Assembly (NCBI GenBank): GCA_014281115.1
Contig: JACONQ010000016.1
Span: forward strand, 682,001 to 746,000
Reading direction: 5' to 3'
Source: Laburnicola sp. R22_1
Lineage: Eukaryota; Ascomycota; Dothideomycetes; Pleosporales; Didymosphaeriaceae
Length of the DNA stretch: 64,000 nt
The position numbers and the translations under genes were made by a program. The notes below the pieces were generated by a model. It was given only the letters and a program-made list of their open reading frames with translations. It did no database searches and was not told the DNA's origin. Shown here in pieces: positions 32,601-42,990 of this stretch. How positions within the stretch are numbered: position 1 is the stretch's first letter; every line of letters starts with the position of its first letter.

Positions 32601-34323
32601 GCTACTTAGCGAGGCGCTAAAGACTTGACTATATCGTGATTAGCTGCCACTAGAGCTAAAGAGGTGGAAGGATCTAGATTGTCACCCATTTGGTGCTGAG
32701 TTCAAGAAGGCAAGCAGAGTTGAGATCGACAGTGTTATCGACCGTAGATGCTTTAGAAAAGCCATAGAGCTCGCTGAGCAAGCAAATGCTGAGGTGCTAC
32801 CACTTATGTGGGTATTCTCGTACAAGTTCGACGAAGATGGATACCTCTACAAATTCAAAGCTCAACTAGTTGTCCGAGGAGATCTGCAGCAAGACTGGGG
32901 CGACACATACGCAGCTACACTGGCTGCGAAGATCTTCCAATGCCTTATCGCCCTGGCAGCAGCCTTCGACCTAGATCTATACCAGTACGATGTACTCAAT
33001 GCCTTTCTCAATGCGGAGCTCGATCGACCTACCTACGTACGCTGTCCAGAAGGATACAATAAAGAACTTGGAAAACTGCTAGAGCTTAAGCGCGCTCTAT
33101 ACGGACTCCGTGACGCGCCGCGACTATGGTACAAGCATCTCACTGCAACGCTTAAGAAGATGGGACTGAGACAAGTGCCTGGAGTGCCCTGTCTATACAG
33201 CAGTAACCAGCTTATCATCTTCTTCTTTGTTAATGATATAGTGGTAGCTGTATCCCGCAGCAATCAAGACGCATACCGTCTATTCAACAGACAGCTGAGA
33301 ACAACCTACAACGTGCGATATCTGGGAGAGTTAAAGTGGTTCCTGGGCATACGCGTCATTCGAGACAGAAAGCAGAAGAAGATCTGGCTACTCCAAGACA
33401 GCTTCATCGACAAGGTGGCAAAGAAGTACAACATTGCTCAAGGAAGCACAAAATACCCAGCAGTGCCGCTGGCAGACGGACATCTAGGCCTGAGTAGAGA
33501 GGAGCCAGACGATCAACGCACGAAACTCTATCAAGAGCTTGTCAGATCGCTAGCCTACATAGCGACGTACACACGACCAGATGTCGCCCAAGCTCACTCA
33601 GAGCTATCTCGTTACCTACAGAACCCAGGCCAGAAACATATCAGTGCGGTATACCACGTATGGAAGTACCTAATTGGCACGAAGAGACTCGCTATAGGAG
33701 CTCATACAGACTGTGCGAATAGTGAGTCTGGTGGCAGTCAAACCATCTACCTAAGTTCAAGCTTGGGGGGTGCAGAACCACTATTCTATGGAGCATCAGA
33801 TGCAGCTTTCGCAGACAACCTAGAGACTAGGCGGAGCTTATAAGGATACCTTTTCATGCTCTACAGCATGCCTATCGACTGGAAAGCGACACGACAGCGC
33901 TTGGTTACCAAGTTAACCACTAAGGCAGAGCTTCTAGCTCTGTCAACAGCTGCTAGCGAGCTTTAAGCGTGGAATCGACTATTCAAACACATTAAATTCG
34001 ACCTAGACATTACGCCAACTATTTACTACGATAACCTACAGACAGTAGGTATTATTACTAAGGACAAGGACAAGCTGTTCACAAAACTACGCCACGTCGA
34101 CACTCACCAGCACTGGCTGAGACAAGAGCAGGCAGAAGGACGCGTATCAGTCCAGTGGAAGCCTACTAATCAGATGCCAGCCGACGGACTTACTAAGAGC
34201 CTTGTACGTCAAAAGCACACCGACTTTATGAGGCAACTTGGCATGCAAGACGTTAAAGGATATCTATAGAAGAAGCTTAAGGAGGACTCTACTTTAGATT
34301 CTATCGTTTACTACCTATTCTAG
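29623..34323 (+). pseudogene. Copia Gag-Pol polyprotein, one frame broken by stops
   Basis: From ATG 29623 (MPTTKLDGLVTRI) to TAG 34321 there are 1566 codons in a single frame, with no net indel and many TAG/TAA stops. Gag includes a dimerisation-like helical region (about 29920-30360) and a CICGLNY zinc-knuckle remnant (about 30475). Protease is marked by ILDPGSNTHVTN (30825). The integrase has the HHCC-like MWGHAS...CETC and a core with ISIDLIQ and IERAGKSI. The RT has the usual YQYDVLNAFLNA and ALYGLRDAPRLWYKHL, but the catalytic YVDD is FVND (33230), so one Asp became Asn. RNase H has ASDAAFADN and KTKAELLALS-like residues. It is inactive. Confidence 0.92.
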
Positions 34324-34374
34324 TATAGTACAGAGCATTAGCTTTGGTGTGGGTACACCGCAGCTGGGGGGGTG

Positions 34375-34566
34375 TGTAGCCACGTGACTTACGTCAGAGG
34401 TGGTGTGTGTAGAAGGTTCCATCCAGGTGCACAGACCACTACCCTCAAGATAAAGCTCTCGCCCTCTCCTTTCTTCCTTGGTAGACTCCTCACTCCACAC
34501 ACTCTTTTCTGCAGATAGCAATACAGCTTGTTGTCCTCATATGCCTCATATGCCTGCCCGCCCACA
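34375..34566 (+). repeat. 3' LTR of the copia element
   Basis: 192 bp, preceded by a G-rich stretch (GCTGGGGGGGTG, 34363-34374) that could be the polypurine tract. Confidence 0.95.
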
Positions 34567-34574
34567 CCAGCTTA

Positions 34575-34776
34575 TGTATCGGCTAGCTTAGCCGATTACC
34601 CGATTAGGAATCACTCAAAACACCAAATAACTAACACTAACAATACGTATAATTAACTCTACTCGTTGAGATTACTGCCTTAAAAGGCCTTCTCAGCGTC
34701 AAATACGGCGTAAAAATAGATCAAAAGAATCAATCAATCAATCAAAAAAATAGAAAAAAACTGAGCTGATTGATTA
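34575..34776. other. Short spacer with ATCA tandem tract
   Basis: No gene. An AATCAATCAATCAATC run near 34720-34740 resembles a tract in the spacer at 36985-37010. Confidence 0.5.
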
Positions 34777-34778
34777 TA

Positions 34779-36891
34779 CTGTGTCCGTGCACTCAACGCC
34801 CGGATTCAGTCAACGCCCCGCTGAACACCATAGCAGCTTAACTAAAATAAGGCTGCAGAGCCACACAAAATCGCTATTATTACGAGATTTTGTAGTAGAG
34901 TACTATTTTAATGCTTGCGATTCACCTGTGCTACTTATATTTACTTAGAAGCTTAACGTTGCGGCCGTGCCGCGTGGTCTTAGGTGGAGCTGCTAATGCG
35001 GCACCTAAAGCCTCCTAAGTAGTTATAGTATTAACTACGCATTTCTAACGCTTATTGCTCTGTATAGATGGCTGCAAGGCCTTTCTCTTACCCTTTTGGA
35101 TAGATTATAGAGCTTTTGCATCGTCGCAAGCTTCTCTCTAGCGAGTACGCTCTGCTGCCTTCTTAGCCTTCTCCTTCTCCTTAGCTACCTTAGCTGCCTC
35201 CCTCGCCACACGCTTCTCCTCTGCAATTTTCTCCTTGTATAGCTTAGCTGCCTTCTTCAACTCAGCCTTCTCAGCTTTTTAAAGCTTCTGCTCCTTCTCC
35301 TCTTGTTCCTTTACAGACTAACGTACGCGAGCCTCCCTAACCTTCCTTAGTGACCAGAAAACCGCCCCCCCATAGTACTCTTGACGTTGTTACAGATCTA
35401 GAGGTTTTCCCTTCTTCTTGTGCTCCTTTTTCGTAGTAAGAGCCTCTCTTAACCCAGCAATCTCATAGTGAAGTAACTCATTTTAAACTAAGATGTGGTG
35501 GAGTGAGCGGCTAAGCTTCTGCGCGTCCTTACTACTCTAATCTTCTACTGCGGATCATACAAGGCGGTCTAGTTTACGCCAGTTAGATCCGCTAAGTACT
35601 AACGTAGAGCTCTCTCGCAATTCCTGCTCATCTAGGGTAGTGTTAGTGAACCTTTTAAGTATAACCTCTAGGTTGAATAGTGATATGCCTGTTGCTTTAA
35701 AAGACTTAAGTATCGTCTCCTCCTTAAAAGAGCTCGTCCAGGCCTCCCAGAATAGAGGGAAGAAGTCCCCTTTCTTAATAGGGAGGAGTCCCTAGCTCTA
35801 GTGGAGGTGATCTGATAGCTCCTTTAAGTACGCAGTTAATAGAGGCTTAAATAGAACTATATTAAGTGGCTAAAGCGTGTGGGTTAAATAAGGGGGGAAG
35901 ATGGCTAGGAGTATCCTGTTACAGTCGCAATAGTTGATAAAATCCATAGTAACGTGAGATCTATAGCTATTAAGGATAAGTAACTAATAAGACTGTTAAG
36001 CTTTTGCCTTAGTGTAGCGATCAAACACCTGTTTAAGCCAGGCAAGGCCAATATTGTTGTTTGTCCAGCCTAAAGGCGACAAGGAAATGTGTACTAAGTG
36101 CTCTCCTGCCTTAATATTCTCTACCTAGCTTAATTGTATAGCCTTGTTAGTAGCCTAATAGATAAGGCTTGGCAGTAAGGCTAATCTATTAGCGCAAACA
36201 TACGCTAGGAGGGTAATCCATTTACAAGAGCTATCTTAGAGAGATGCTATAACCTCCTTATTCTCCCATATTTGTCTGCTAAACACTCGTTTTAATCGGC
36301 TAGTGATACCAATTAAGAAGCCTTTTTTATCTATATTATACATATAACGAGGCTCAATGTTATATTCCTTAATTTTAGCACCTAGGAGATTAAAATACAG
36401 GCTGTATTTATCCCCTAAGTCGGCTTAGTGGCGATTGCTGTCCATACCAGCTGCCTATTAAGAGATTAGATAGATATTGTGTCGGTTAATAAAGCGAGTA
36501 ACCCAGCTCTCGCTCACTAGCTCCTTAGCTATTGTTAACGCGAAATTTCGTATCATCTCTCTTATAGGTGGCAAGTAACGCGCTGTAAGCCCTTCAATGT
36601 ATTGTACAAGCTCCTGCTCTTGTTAGGGACTAAGTTTCCGTCGGTTAAACCCCGCAGTTGCACGCGTCGTTTGAATCGCTTAGTGCCTTCACAATAGCGT
36701 ACTTCGATCAACGCCATGCTTGCTAGCGATCTTAGTATAAGAGAAAGATTCTTCTAACCTTAGCAATTCTATTTCTTTAATTGCAGCCTCAATTAAGCTC
36801 ATATTAGTGGCGTTATGGCGTGTTGAAATTTGGGGTGGTTTGCGTTCAGCGGGGCGTTGACTGAATCCGGGCGTTGAGTGCACGGACACAG
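34779..36891 (-). mobile_element. Fot1-like transposon C1, left arm of inverted pair
   Basis: A 2113-bp element flanked by TA (34777-34778, 36892-36893). Ends are CTGTGTCCGTGCACTCAACG. The word TCAACGCCC occurs twice per end, 17 bp apart. It is an inverted near-copy of C2. Confidence 0.9.
34931..36802 (-). pseudogene. Transposase of C1, heavily RIPed
   Basis: The frame from ATG 36802 (MSLIEAAIKEIELLRLEES) to TAG 34931 is 624 codons, the same length as the C2 and D copies, so damage is by substitution only. Stops are frequent. Readable remains are the HTH (KIASKHGVDRSTLL) and the DDE region mirrored in C2. It shares several stops with C2 and has more of its own. Confidence 0.85.
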
Positions 36892-36893
36892 TA

Positions 36894-37058
36894 CTACATC
36901 GCCGCAAAGACCACAATACTAATGTCTCAAATACTACGGATATCAACTCCTAGAATATTTGCTACGGGCAGAGTTGCCAACAATCAATCAATCTATCAAT
37001 CAATCAGTATTTTTGCTCAGATTGATCCTATTAATCAAATCAATCTCTCCCTCTCTCT
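36894..37058. other. Spacer between inverted transposons C1 and C2
   Basis: 165 bp. It contains CAGAGTTGCCAACAATCAAT (about 36969), which resembles the end of the hAT-type MITE at 23033, and ATCA tandem tracts. This would be the loop of a 2.1-kb hairpin. Confidence 0.6.
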
Positions 37059-37060
37059 AC

Positions 37061-39172
37061 TGTGTCCGTGCACTCAACGCCCGGATTCAGTCAACGCCCC
37101 GCTGAACGCAAACCACCCCAAATTTCAACACGCCATAACGCCACCAATATGAGCTTAATTGAGGCTGCAATTAAAGAAATAGAATCGCTAAGGTCAGAAG
37201 AATCTTTCTCTTATACTAAGATCGCTAGCAAGCATGGCGTTGATCGAAGTACGCTGTCGCGAAGGCACCAAGCGATTCAAACAACGCGTGCAACTGCGGG
37301 GTTTAACCAACAGAAACTTAGTCCCCAACAAGAGCAGGAGCTTGTACAATACATTAAAGGGCTTATAGCGCGTTACTTGCCACCCACAAGAGAGATAATA
37401 CGAAATTTCGCGTTAACAATAGCTAAGGAGCTAGTGAGCGAGAGCTGGGTTACTCGCTTTATTAACTAACACAACATCCATCTAATCTCTTAATAGGCAG
37501 CTAGTATGGACAGCAATCGCCACTAAGCCAACTTAGGGGATAAATACAGCCTATATTTTGATCTCCTAGGTGCCAAAATCAAGGAATATAACATCAAGCC
37601 TCGTCACACGTATAATATGGATGAAAAAGGCTTCTTAATTAGTATCACTAGCCAATTAAAACAAGTGTTTAGCAGACAAATATAGGAGAATAAGGAGGTT
37701 ATAGCATCTCTCTAAGATAGCTCTTATAAATAGATTACCCTCCTAGCGTGTGTTTGCGCTAATAGATTAGCCTTACTACCAAGCCTTATCTATTAGGCTA
37801 CCAATAAGGCTATACAATCAAGCTAGGTAGAGGATATTAAGGCAGGAGAGCACTTAGTACACATTTCCTTGTCGCCTTCAGGCTGGACAAACAACAATAT
37901 TGGCCTTGCCTGGCTTAAACAGGTGTTTGATCGCTACACTAAGGCAAAAGCTTAACAGTCTTACTAGTTACTTATCCTTAATAGCTATAGATCTCACGTT
38001 ACTATAGATTTTATCAACTATTGCGACCGTAACAGGATACTCCTAGCCATCTTCCCCCCTCATTCAACCCACACACTTCAGCCACTTAATATAGTTCTAT
38101 TTAAGCCTCTATCAACTGCGTACTTAAAGGAGCTATCAGATCACCTCCACTAGAGCTAGGGACTCCTCCCTATTAAGAAAGGGGACTTCTTCCCTCTATT
38201 CTAAGAGGCCTAGACAAGCTCTTTTAAGGAGGAGACAATACTTAAGTCTTTTAAAGCAACAGGCATATCACTATTCAACCCAGAGGTTATACTTAAAAGG
38301 TTCACTAACACTACCCTAGATGAGCAGAAATTGCGAGAGAGCTCTACGTTAGTACTTAGCGGATCTAACTGGCGTAAACTAGACCGCCTTGTACGATCCG
38401 CAGTAGAAGATTAGAGTAGTAAGGACGCGTAGAAGCTTAGCCGCTCACTCCACTATATCTTAGTTCAAAATAAGTTACTTCACTATAAGATTGCTAGGTT
38501 AAGAGAGGCTCTTACTACGAAAAAGGAGCATAAGAAGAAGGGAAAACCTCTAGATCTGTAACAACGTCAAGAGTACTATAGGGGGGCGGTTTTCTGGTCA
38601 CTAAGAAAGGTTAGGGAGGCTCGCGTACGTCAGTCTATAAAGGAACAAGAGGAGAAGGAGCAGAAGCTTCAAAAAGCTGAGAAGGCTAAGTTAAAGAAGG
38701 TAGCTAAGCTATGCAAGGAGAAAATTGCAGAGGAGAAGCGTGTAGCAAGGGAGGCAGCTAAGGTAGCTAAGGAGAAGGAGAAGGCTGAGAAGGCAGCAGA
38801 GCGTGCTTGCTAGAGAGAAGCTCGCGACGATGCAAAAGCTCTACAATCTACCTAAAAGGGTAATAGAAAGGCCTTGCAGCTATCTATATAGAGCAATAAG
38901 CGTTAGAAACGCGTAGTTAATACTATAACTACTTAGGAGGCTTTAGGTGCCGCATCAGCAGCTCCACCTAAGACCACGCGGCACAGCCGCAACGTTAAGC
39001 TTCCAAGTAAATATAAGTAGCACAGGTGAATCGCAAGCATTAAAATAGTACTCTACTACAAAATCTTGTAATAATAGCGATTTTGTGTGGCTCTGCAGCC
39101 TTATTTTAGTTAAGCTGCTATGGTGTTCAGCGGGGCGTTGACTGAATCCGGGCGTTGAGTGCACGGACACAG
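37061..39172 (+). mobile_element. Fot1-like transposon C2, right arm of inverted pair
   Basis: A 2112-bp element flanked by TA (37059-37060, 39173-39174), with the same ends as C1 and two TCAACGCCC words at 37075 and 37092. Its right TA is also the left TA of element D. Confidence 0.9.
37149..39020 (+). pseudogene. Transposase of C2, RIPed
   Basis: 624 codons from ATG 37149 to TAG 39018-39020 without net indel. The first 107 residues are open, with an HTH (FSYTKIASKHGVDRSTLSRR) and a CENP-B-like stretch. From 37467 on stops are frequent. DDE remains are YNMDEKGFLI, the region around LLILNSYRSHVTID (second Asp altered to Asn) and LQPLNIVLF (third Asp altered to Asn). Both changes are G-to-A. 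The C-terminal part is Lys/Glu-rich. Confidence 0.88.
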
Positions 39173-39174
39173 TA

Positions 39175-41301
39175 CCCCTAGCTTGGCAGTCCGTGCAACG
39201 CGTCACTCCATGCAACACCCCGCCATGCAACACCCCAACTTTGACGCGCCATATCTCCACCAATATGGATCCAATTGAGGCTGCGATAGCAGCAATCGAA
39301 TCGCGAGAGCCAGGAGAATCTTTCTCATATAGACAGGTTGCAAAGGATCACGGTGTTGTGACTTCTACACTAACGCGTCGGCACCAAGGCGTCACACAAG
39401 CAGGTGCAGCTGCCAACTCCGCGCGTCGAAATATCAGCCAACAACAAGAAGTAGAGCTTCTACAATATATCAAACAGCTCACCAAACGTGGCCTTCCTCC
39501 TACAAGGCAGATGATACAGAGCTTTGCTTCACATATAGCCAAAAAGCAGATCTCAATATCCTAGGTTAATCGCTTTGTACGGCGGAACAAGGAATCCTTA
39601 ATATCTTGATAGACGGCCGGCATCAACAACAATCGCCACAAAGCTAATTCTCCAGCTAAATATAAGCTCTACTTCGAGCTCTTACAGCGTAAGATCGAAC
39701 AATATCAGATCAAGGCTCGAGATACGTACAATATGGACGAGAAAGGCTTCCTGCTCAGCATCACCTCCCACTCCAAGAGGATCTTCAATAGGCCTCTATA
39801 CAAGGCCAAGACTGTAAGGCAAGTAATACAAGATAGCAGCTGTAAGTGGATATCGATCATAGCTTGTATATGCGCCGACGGATCTGCCTTGGCCCCAGGT
39901 CTCATCTATTAGGCCAGCTCTATCAACATACAATCAAGCTGGGCCGAGGATATTAATCCTAAACACCATCAGGCCTTTATTACAGTATCAGAATCTGGCT
40001 AGAGCAATAATCAGATCGGCCTTGCATAGCTACAACAGGTGTTTAATTGGCTCACAAAGCCAAAATCTGGACGATCGTATCGGCTATTGATCCTTGATGG
40101 CCATAGATCTTATATCACAATAGACTTTATTAACTTTTGTGATCGCAATAGGATCCTGCTAGCTATATATCCGCCTCATTCTACGCATACGTTGCAGCCT
40201 CTTAATGTCTGCGTCTTCAAGCCTCTATCAACAGCATATTCGAACGAGCTATCAGCCTTCATAAACAACAGCCAGGGACTGGCCTCAATCGCTAAGAGAG
40301 GTTTCTTTAGCCTGTTCTGGCAGGCCTAGGTCAATACAATAAGGCAGCCATTGATCCTCCGGGCCTTTAAAGCTACAGGCATCTCCCCGCTCGATCCAAC
40401 AACTATACTCAATAGATTTGATCAGTCTTAACTATCTGAGCAAGGATCACAAGAAAGCTCAACCTTAGTACTTAGTGCTTCAGATTAGAGAAAGATCGAT
40501 AGGCTACTAAGGGCCGCTGTGGATACAGGCGGAGATAATAAGGCCAAGAAGCTTAGTCGAACTGTACACCATATCTCTGTACAGAAACAGCTTTTAGAGC
40601 ATGAAAACAATGGCCTCCGCGAGGCCCTATCGATACAGAAGAAGCGCTTAAAGCGAGGCAGGCCTTTACCTCTTAATTAGCCAGATGAGTATTATGGTGG
40701 AGCTGTTTTCTGGTCACCTTATAGCGTGCAGCGGGCCCGCGATCGTCAACACTAAAAAGATATAGAGGATTAGCAAAAACAGCTTTAAAAAAGTAAGCAA
40801 GCAGAGGCTCGTCGGTCCAGCCAGCAGCTCAAGGCAAGACTTCTCCAGGAGAGGCGTATTGCTCAAGCAGCTGCTAGAGATGCGCGCGCAAAGCAGAGGG
40901 CCAATAAGGCTGCAGATCAACGTCTTAAACAACAGGCCCGCAAGGCACAAAGTCAACTTCAGAAACGTATCAGATTATCCTAAAAGGGTAATAAGAAGGC
41001 CTTAAAGCCTTCTAGTAGATCTATTAAGAAGAAACAGGCTCAGCGTGAGGCTGTAGATATTAATAAGGCCTTATCTGTTGCATCCGCCTCACAGTCACGC
41101 AGAGGCCGAATCATTAAAATACCAAGCAGATATTAATAATCTGAGTAGCTAGCAATTATCTACGGGCCTTAGAGACCTCAACTCCAGAAAATCTTGTGAT
41201 ATTATTTTTTGTGGCTGTCTCTATAGCCTCATGTTTGTGGCCGAGCGATTATGTTGGGGTGTTGCATGGAGTGACGCGTTGCACGGACTGCCAAGCTAGG
41301 G
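39175..41301 (+). mobile_element. Fot1-like transposon D
   Basis: About 2127 bp, with inverted ends around CCCTAGCTTGGCAGTCCGTG. The left end has one extra C. TA flanks at 39173-39174 and 41302-41303. TGCAAC words lie at 39194 and 39211 (17 bp) plus a third at 39226 on the left; the right end has two, 17 bp apart. Confidence 0.87.
39265..41136 (+). pseudogene. Transposase of D, RIPed
   Basis: 624 codons from ATG 39265 (MDPIEAAIAAIESREPGES) to TAA 41134-41136, with the same frame throughout. It is close to the element B transposase. The HTH reads FSYRQVAKDHGVVTSTLTRR. The first 100 residues are open, then TAG/TAA stops (39562, 39610 and on). The first catalytic motif is kept (YNMDEKGF); the second reads LLILDGHRSYITID; the third Asp is Asn (LQPLNVCVF). 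Confidence 0.88.
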
Positions 41302-41303
41302 TA

Positions 41304-41618
41304 GTGAACATTTTCTCTCGCGCGAAGCCTCCTCGTGCTCTTTCTAGAAGTGTCTGAGCCGCACAAAGCCTGTCTGTGCTACTGTACCGTCTCATGGGGT
41401 AGAAGTAACACAACATTTGACCTGCATTAACACCGGGGGATATTCCTAGCTCTGTGCAGGCTTTTTCGCTTCGTATCAACGTAATTTCAATATGGTTTGC
41501 CGCCTATTTGAAGGAAAAAGCGAGCAACTGGCGAGACGATTTGTTGATACCAGCAAGGAATCACACAAGACTCTGCACACAGTACAGTCGTCTGAAAAGC
41601 TCCTCATGATTTGGCTTC
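41304..41618. other. Flank between element D and the collagen-like gene
   Basis: No gene is supported; it is the probable upstream region of the collagen-like frame. An ORF from ATG 41492 ends at 41740 with no family signature. Confidence 0.4.
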
Positions 41619-42281
41619 ATGGCTGGCCAAACCAATGCTCGTACTATTACACTCCTAATACCTACTGCCTCTACACTTCGTACAGCCGTTGTTACGCTAG
41701 CGCATTCGATCACGCCGAAGGGGCCTCAAACTCCAATTAACTCGAATTCTTCCCGAAGGAATTCGGACGGGATCATCTGGGCCATAGTGGTTGTCCTCTG
41801 CGCCTTCTCCGTATGGTGCATTGCCCATTGTTGCATTCGCAAGAAACGAGGTCCGCAAGGTTTCCAAGGGGGCTCAGGGAGCTGAAGGAGTTCAGGGCAT
41901 TCAAGGAGTTCCAGGGCGCGATGGCCGCGACGGCGCGCAAGGCATGCCTGGCATCCAAGGTCGAGAGGGTGTTCGAGGGCGCCCTGGTACGCCTGGTCAA
42001 GACGGGGTTCGGGGACCTGCGGGCGCACGACGGTCCCCAGGTCCCCGGGTCCGCCTGGTTCAAGTGGTCTGCAAGGGAACCGCGGAAGCCCTGGACCTCG
42101 AGATCCTAACGGAGATCCAGGCGAAGATGGCCGGGATGGCAGAGACGGACATGATGGACGCGACGGTCGGGACGGACGTGATGGAAGAGATGCGTTACAG
42201 GGATGCAAGGGAAGAGGCGAGGAGCAGCGGGAAAACCCTGGGGCTTCGCGCGCGTTACAATCGGGCTCAACAAAGAAGTGA
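41619..42281 (+). pseudogene. Membrane-anchored collagen-like protein, two offsetting frameshifts
   Basis: From ATG 41619 about 48 residues precede a transmembrane segment (IIWAIVVVLCAFSVWCIAH), then a basic stop-transfer (CIRKKR) and Gly-x-y repeats. The repeats start in this frame (GPQGFQG), continue from a GGGGG run near 41872 in the +1 frame (GAQGAEGVQGIQGVPGRDG to GVRGPAG), and return to the original frame at about 42035-42050 (SPGPPGSSGLQGNRG, then GRDGRDGHDGRDG). The stop is TGA 42279-42281. A 1-nt gain and a later 1-nt loss would explain this. The collagen block is about 110 residues, rich in Asp/Arg at its end, with one Cys at the tail. Collagen repeats are rare in ascomycetes. It may be a pseudogene, or the frame changes may be assembly errors. 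Confidence 0.65.
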
Positions 42282-42990
42282 TTCGTATTTCAGCGTCAGA
42301 TGTGCTCGGATGCTTTCCTTTACATCTGCAGCGAGATAGCTAACGGTAGCTATGTAAGCGACGAGGGCCTCGATGAGCAAGTGGGCATTTGGTGTTCTAG
42401 ATGCTCCCGTCTCCATCATGATAGCGATCTAGGGTGGTTGTGCGAGGAGGCAGCGGAGGAAATTGGTTTTTTGCAGGGTGATAGTTTCAGCAATTGAGGA
42501 GGCTTTTGTTCATGTTCTATTACGAAGACATTTGAAGTGTTTGCCATTGTGGTATTGGTGGTAGTCTGCGATAGATAGTCGCTTCGGTACGCTGCATCTG
42601 CCAATCATCTTATCAGCCTTCCAATACCGTAACAGGCCTGGACTGATCCTCTGCGTACGAGCCGGCCAACCGGCGAGCCGCAGGAAGGTAAGGTGGCTGA
42701 GGTTTTGAGTTCTTTTGCACTGAGATTCCAACCCCTGGGCTCTGAATTCTGATGCCTTGATATATAGCAATAGATCTTGTGAAGACTGTCATTCATGGTG
42801 TACAGACATTGATACGAGAAGTGCAACACGTCCGACCTTAGCACGGTATGTTATGCGCTCAGCATCCTATATACCCGAAACAAAGGCAAGCCCTGAGAGT
42901 AATGCGCAAATACTAGGTGCCTCAGAGCGAGTTCGAGAACAAACTAGAGAACACTATGTAGATTGACCACCCAGCTAGTCCTGTAGGCAC
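42282..42990. other. Intergenic with a dispersed repeat
   Basis: No gene is supported. It holds the partner of the repeat at 4801 (42571-42660). Confidence 0.4.
42571..42660 (+). repeat. Dispersed repeat, copy 2 (partner at 4801-4880)
   Basis: Shares GCTTCGGTAC, GCATCTGCCAAT and CTGCGTACG in order with the first copy; see that entry. Confidence 0.6.

Larger units (their letters stand above)
29218..34566 (+). mobile_element. Ty1/copia LTR retrotransposon, full length, RIPed
   Basis: Two 192-bp LTRs (29218-29409, 34375-34566) begin TGTAGCCACG and end GCCCGCCCACA. Both sides carry the 5-bp duplication CCAGC (29213-29217, 34567-34571). The gene order gag, protease, integrase, RT, RNase H is that of copia. 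It lies in the terminal repeat of E3. Confidence 0.95.
25649..34572 (+). mobile_element. Fot1-like transposon E3, split by two nested insertions
   Basis: The left end AGCTGGCCACC follows TA 25647-25648, only four bases after element B. The right end lies beyond a copia element that inserted in its last six bases; the end is at 34572, followed by TA 34573-34574. The right inverted repeat has two GTGGCCAGC words 17 bp apart (29192, 29209); the left end has lost one repeat unit of about 17 bp. Internal insertions are 26018-27845 and 29218-34566. Confidence 0.85.
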
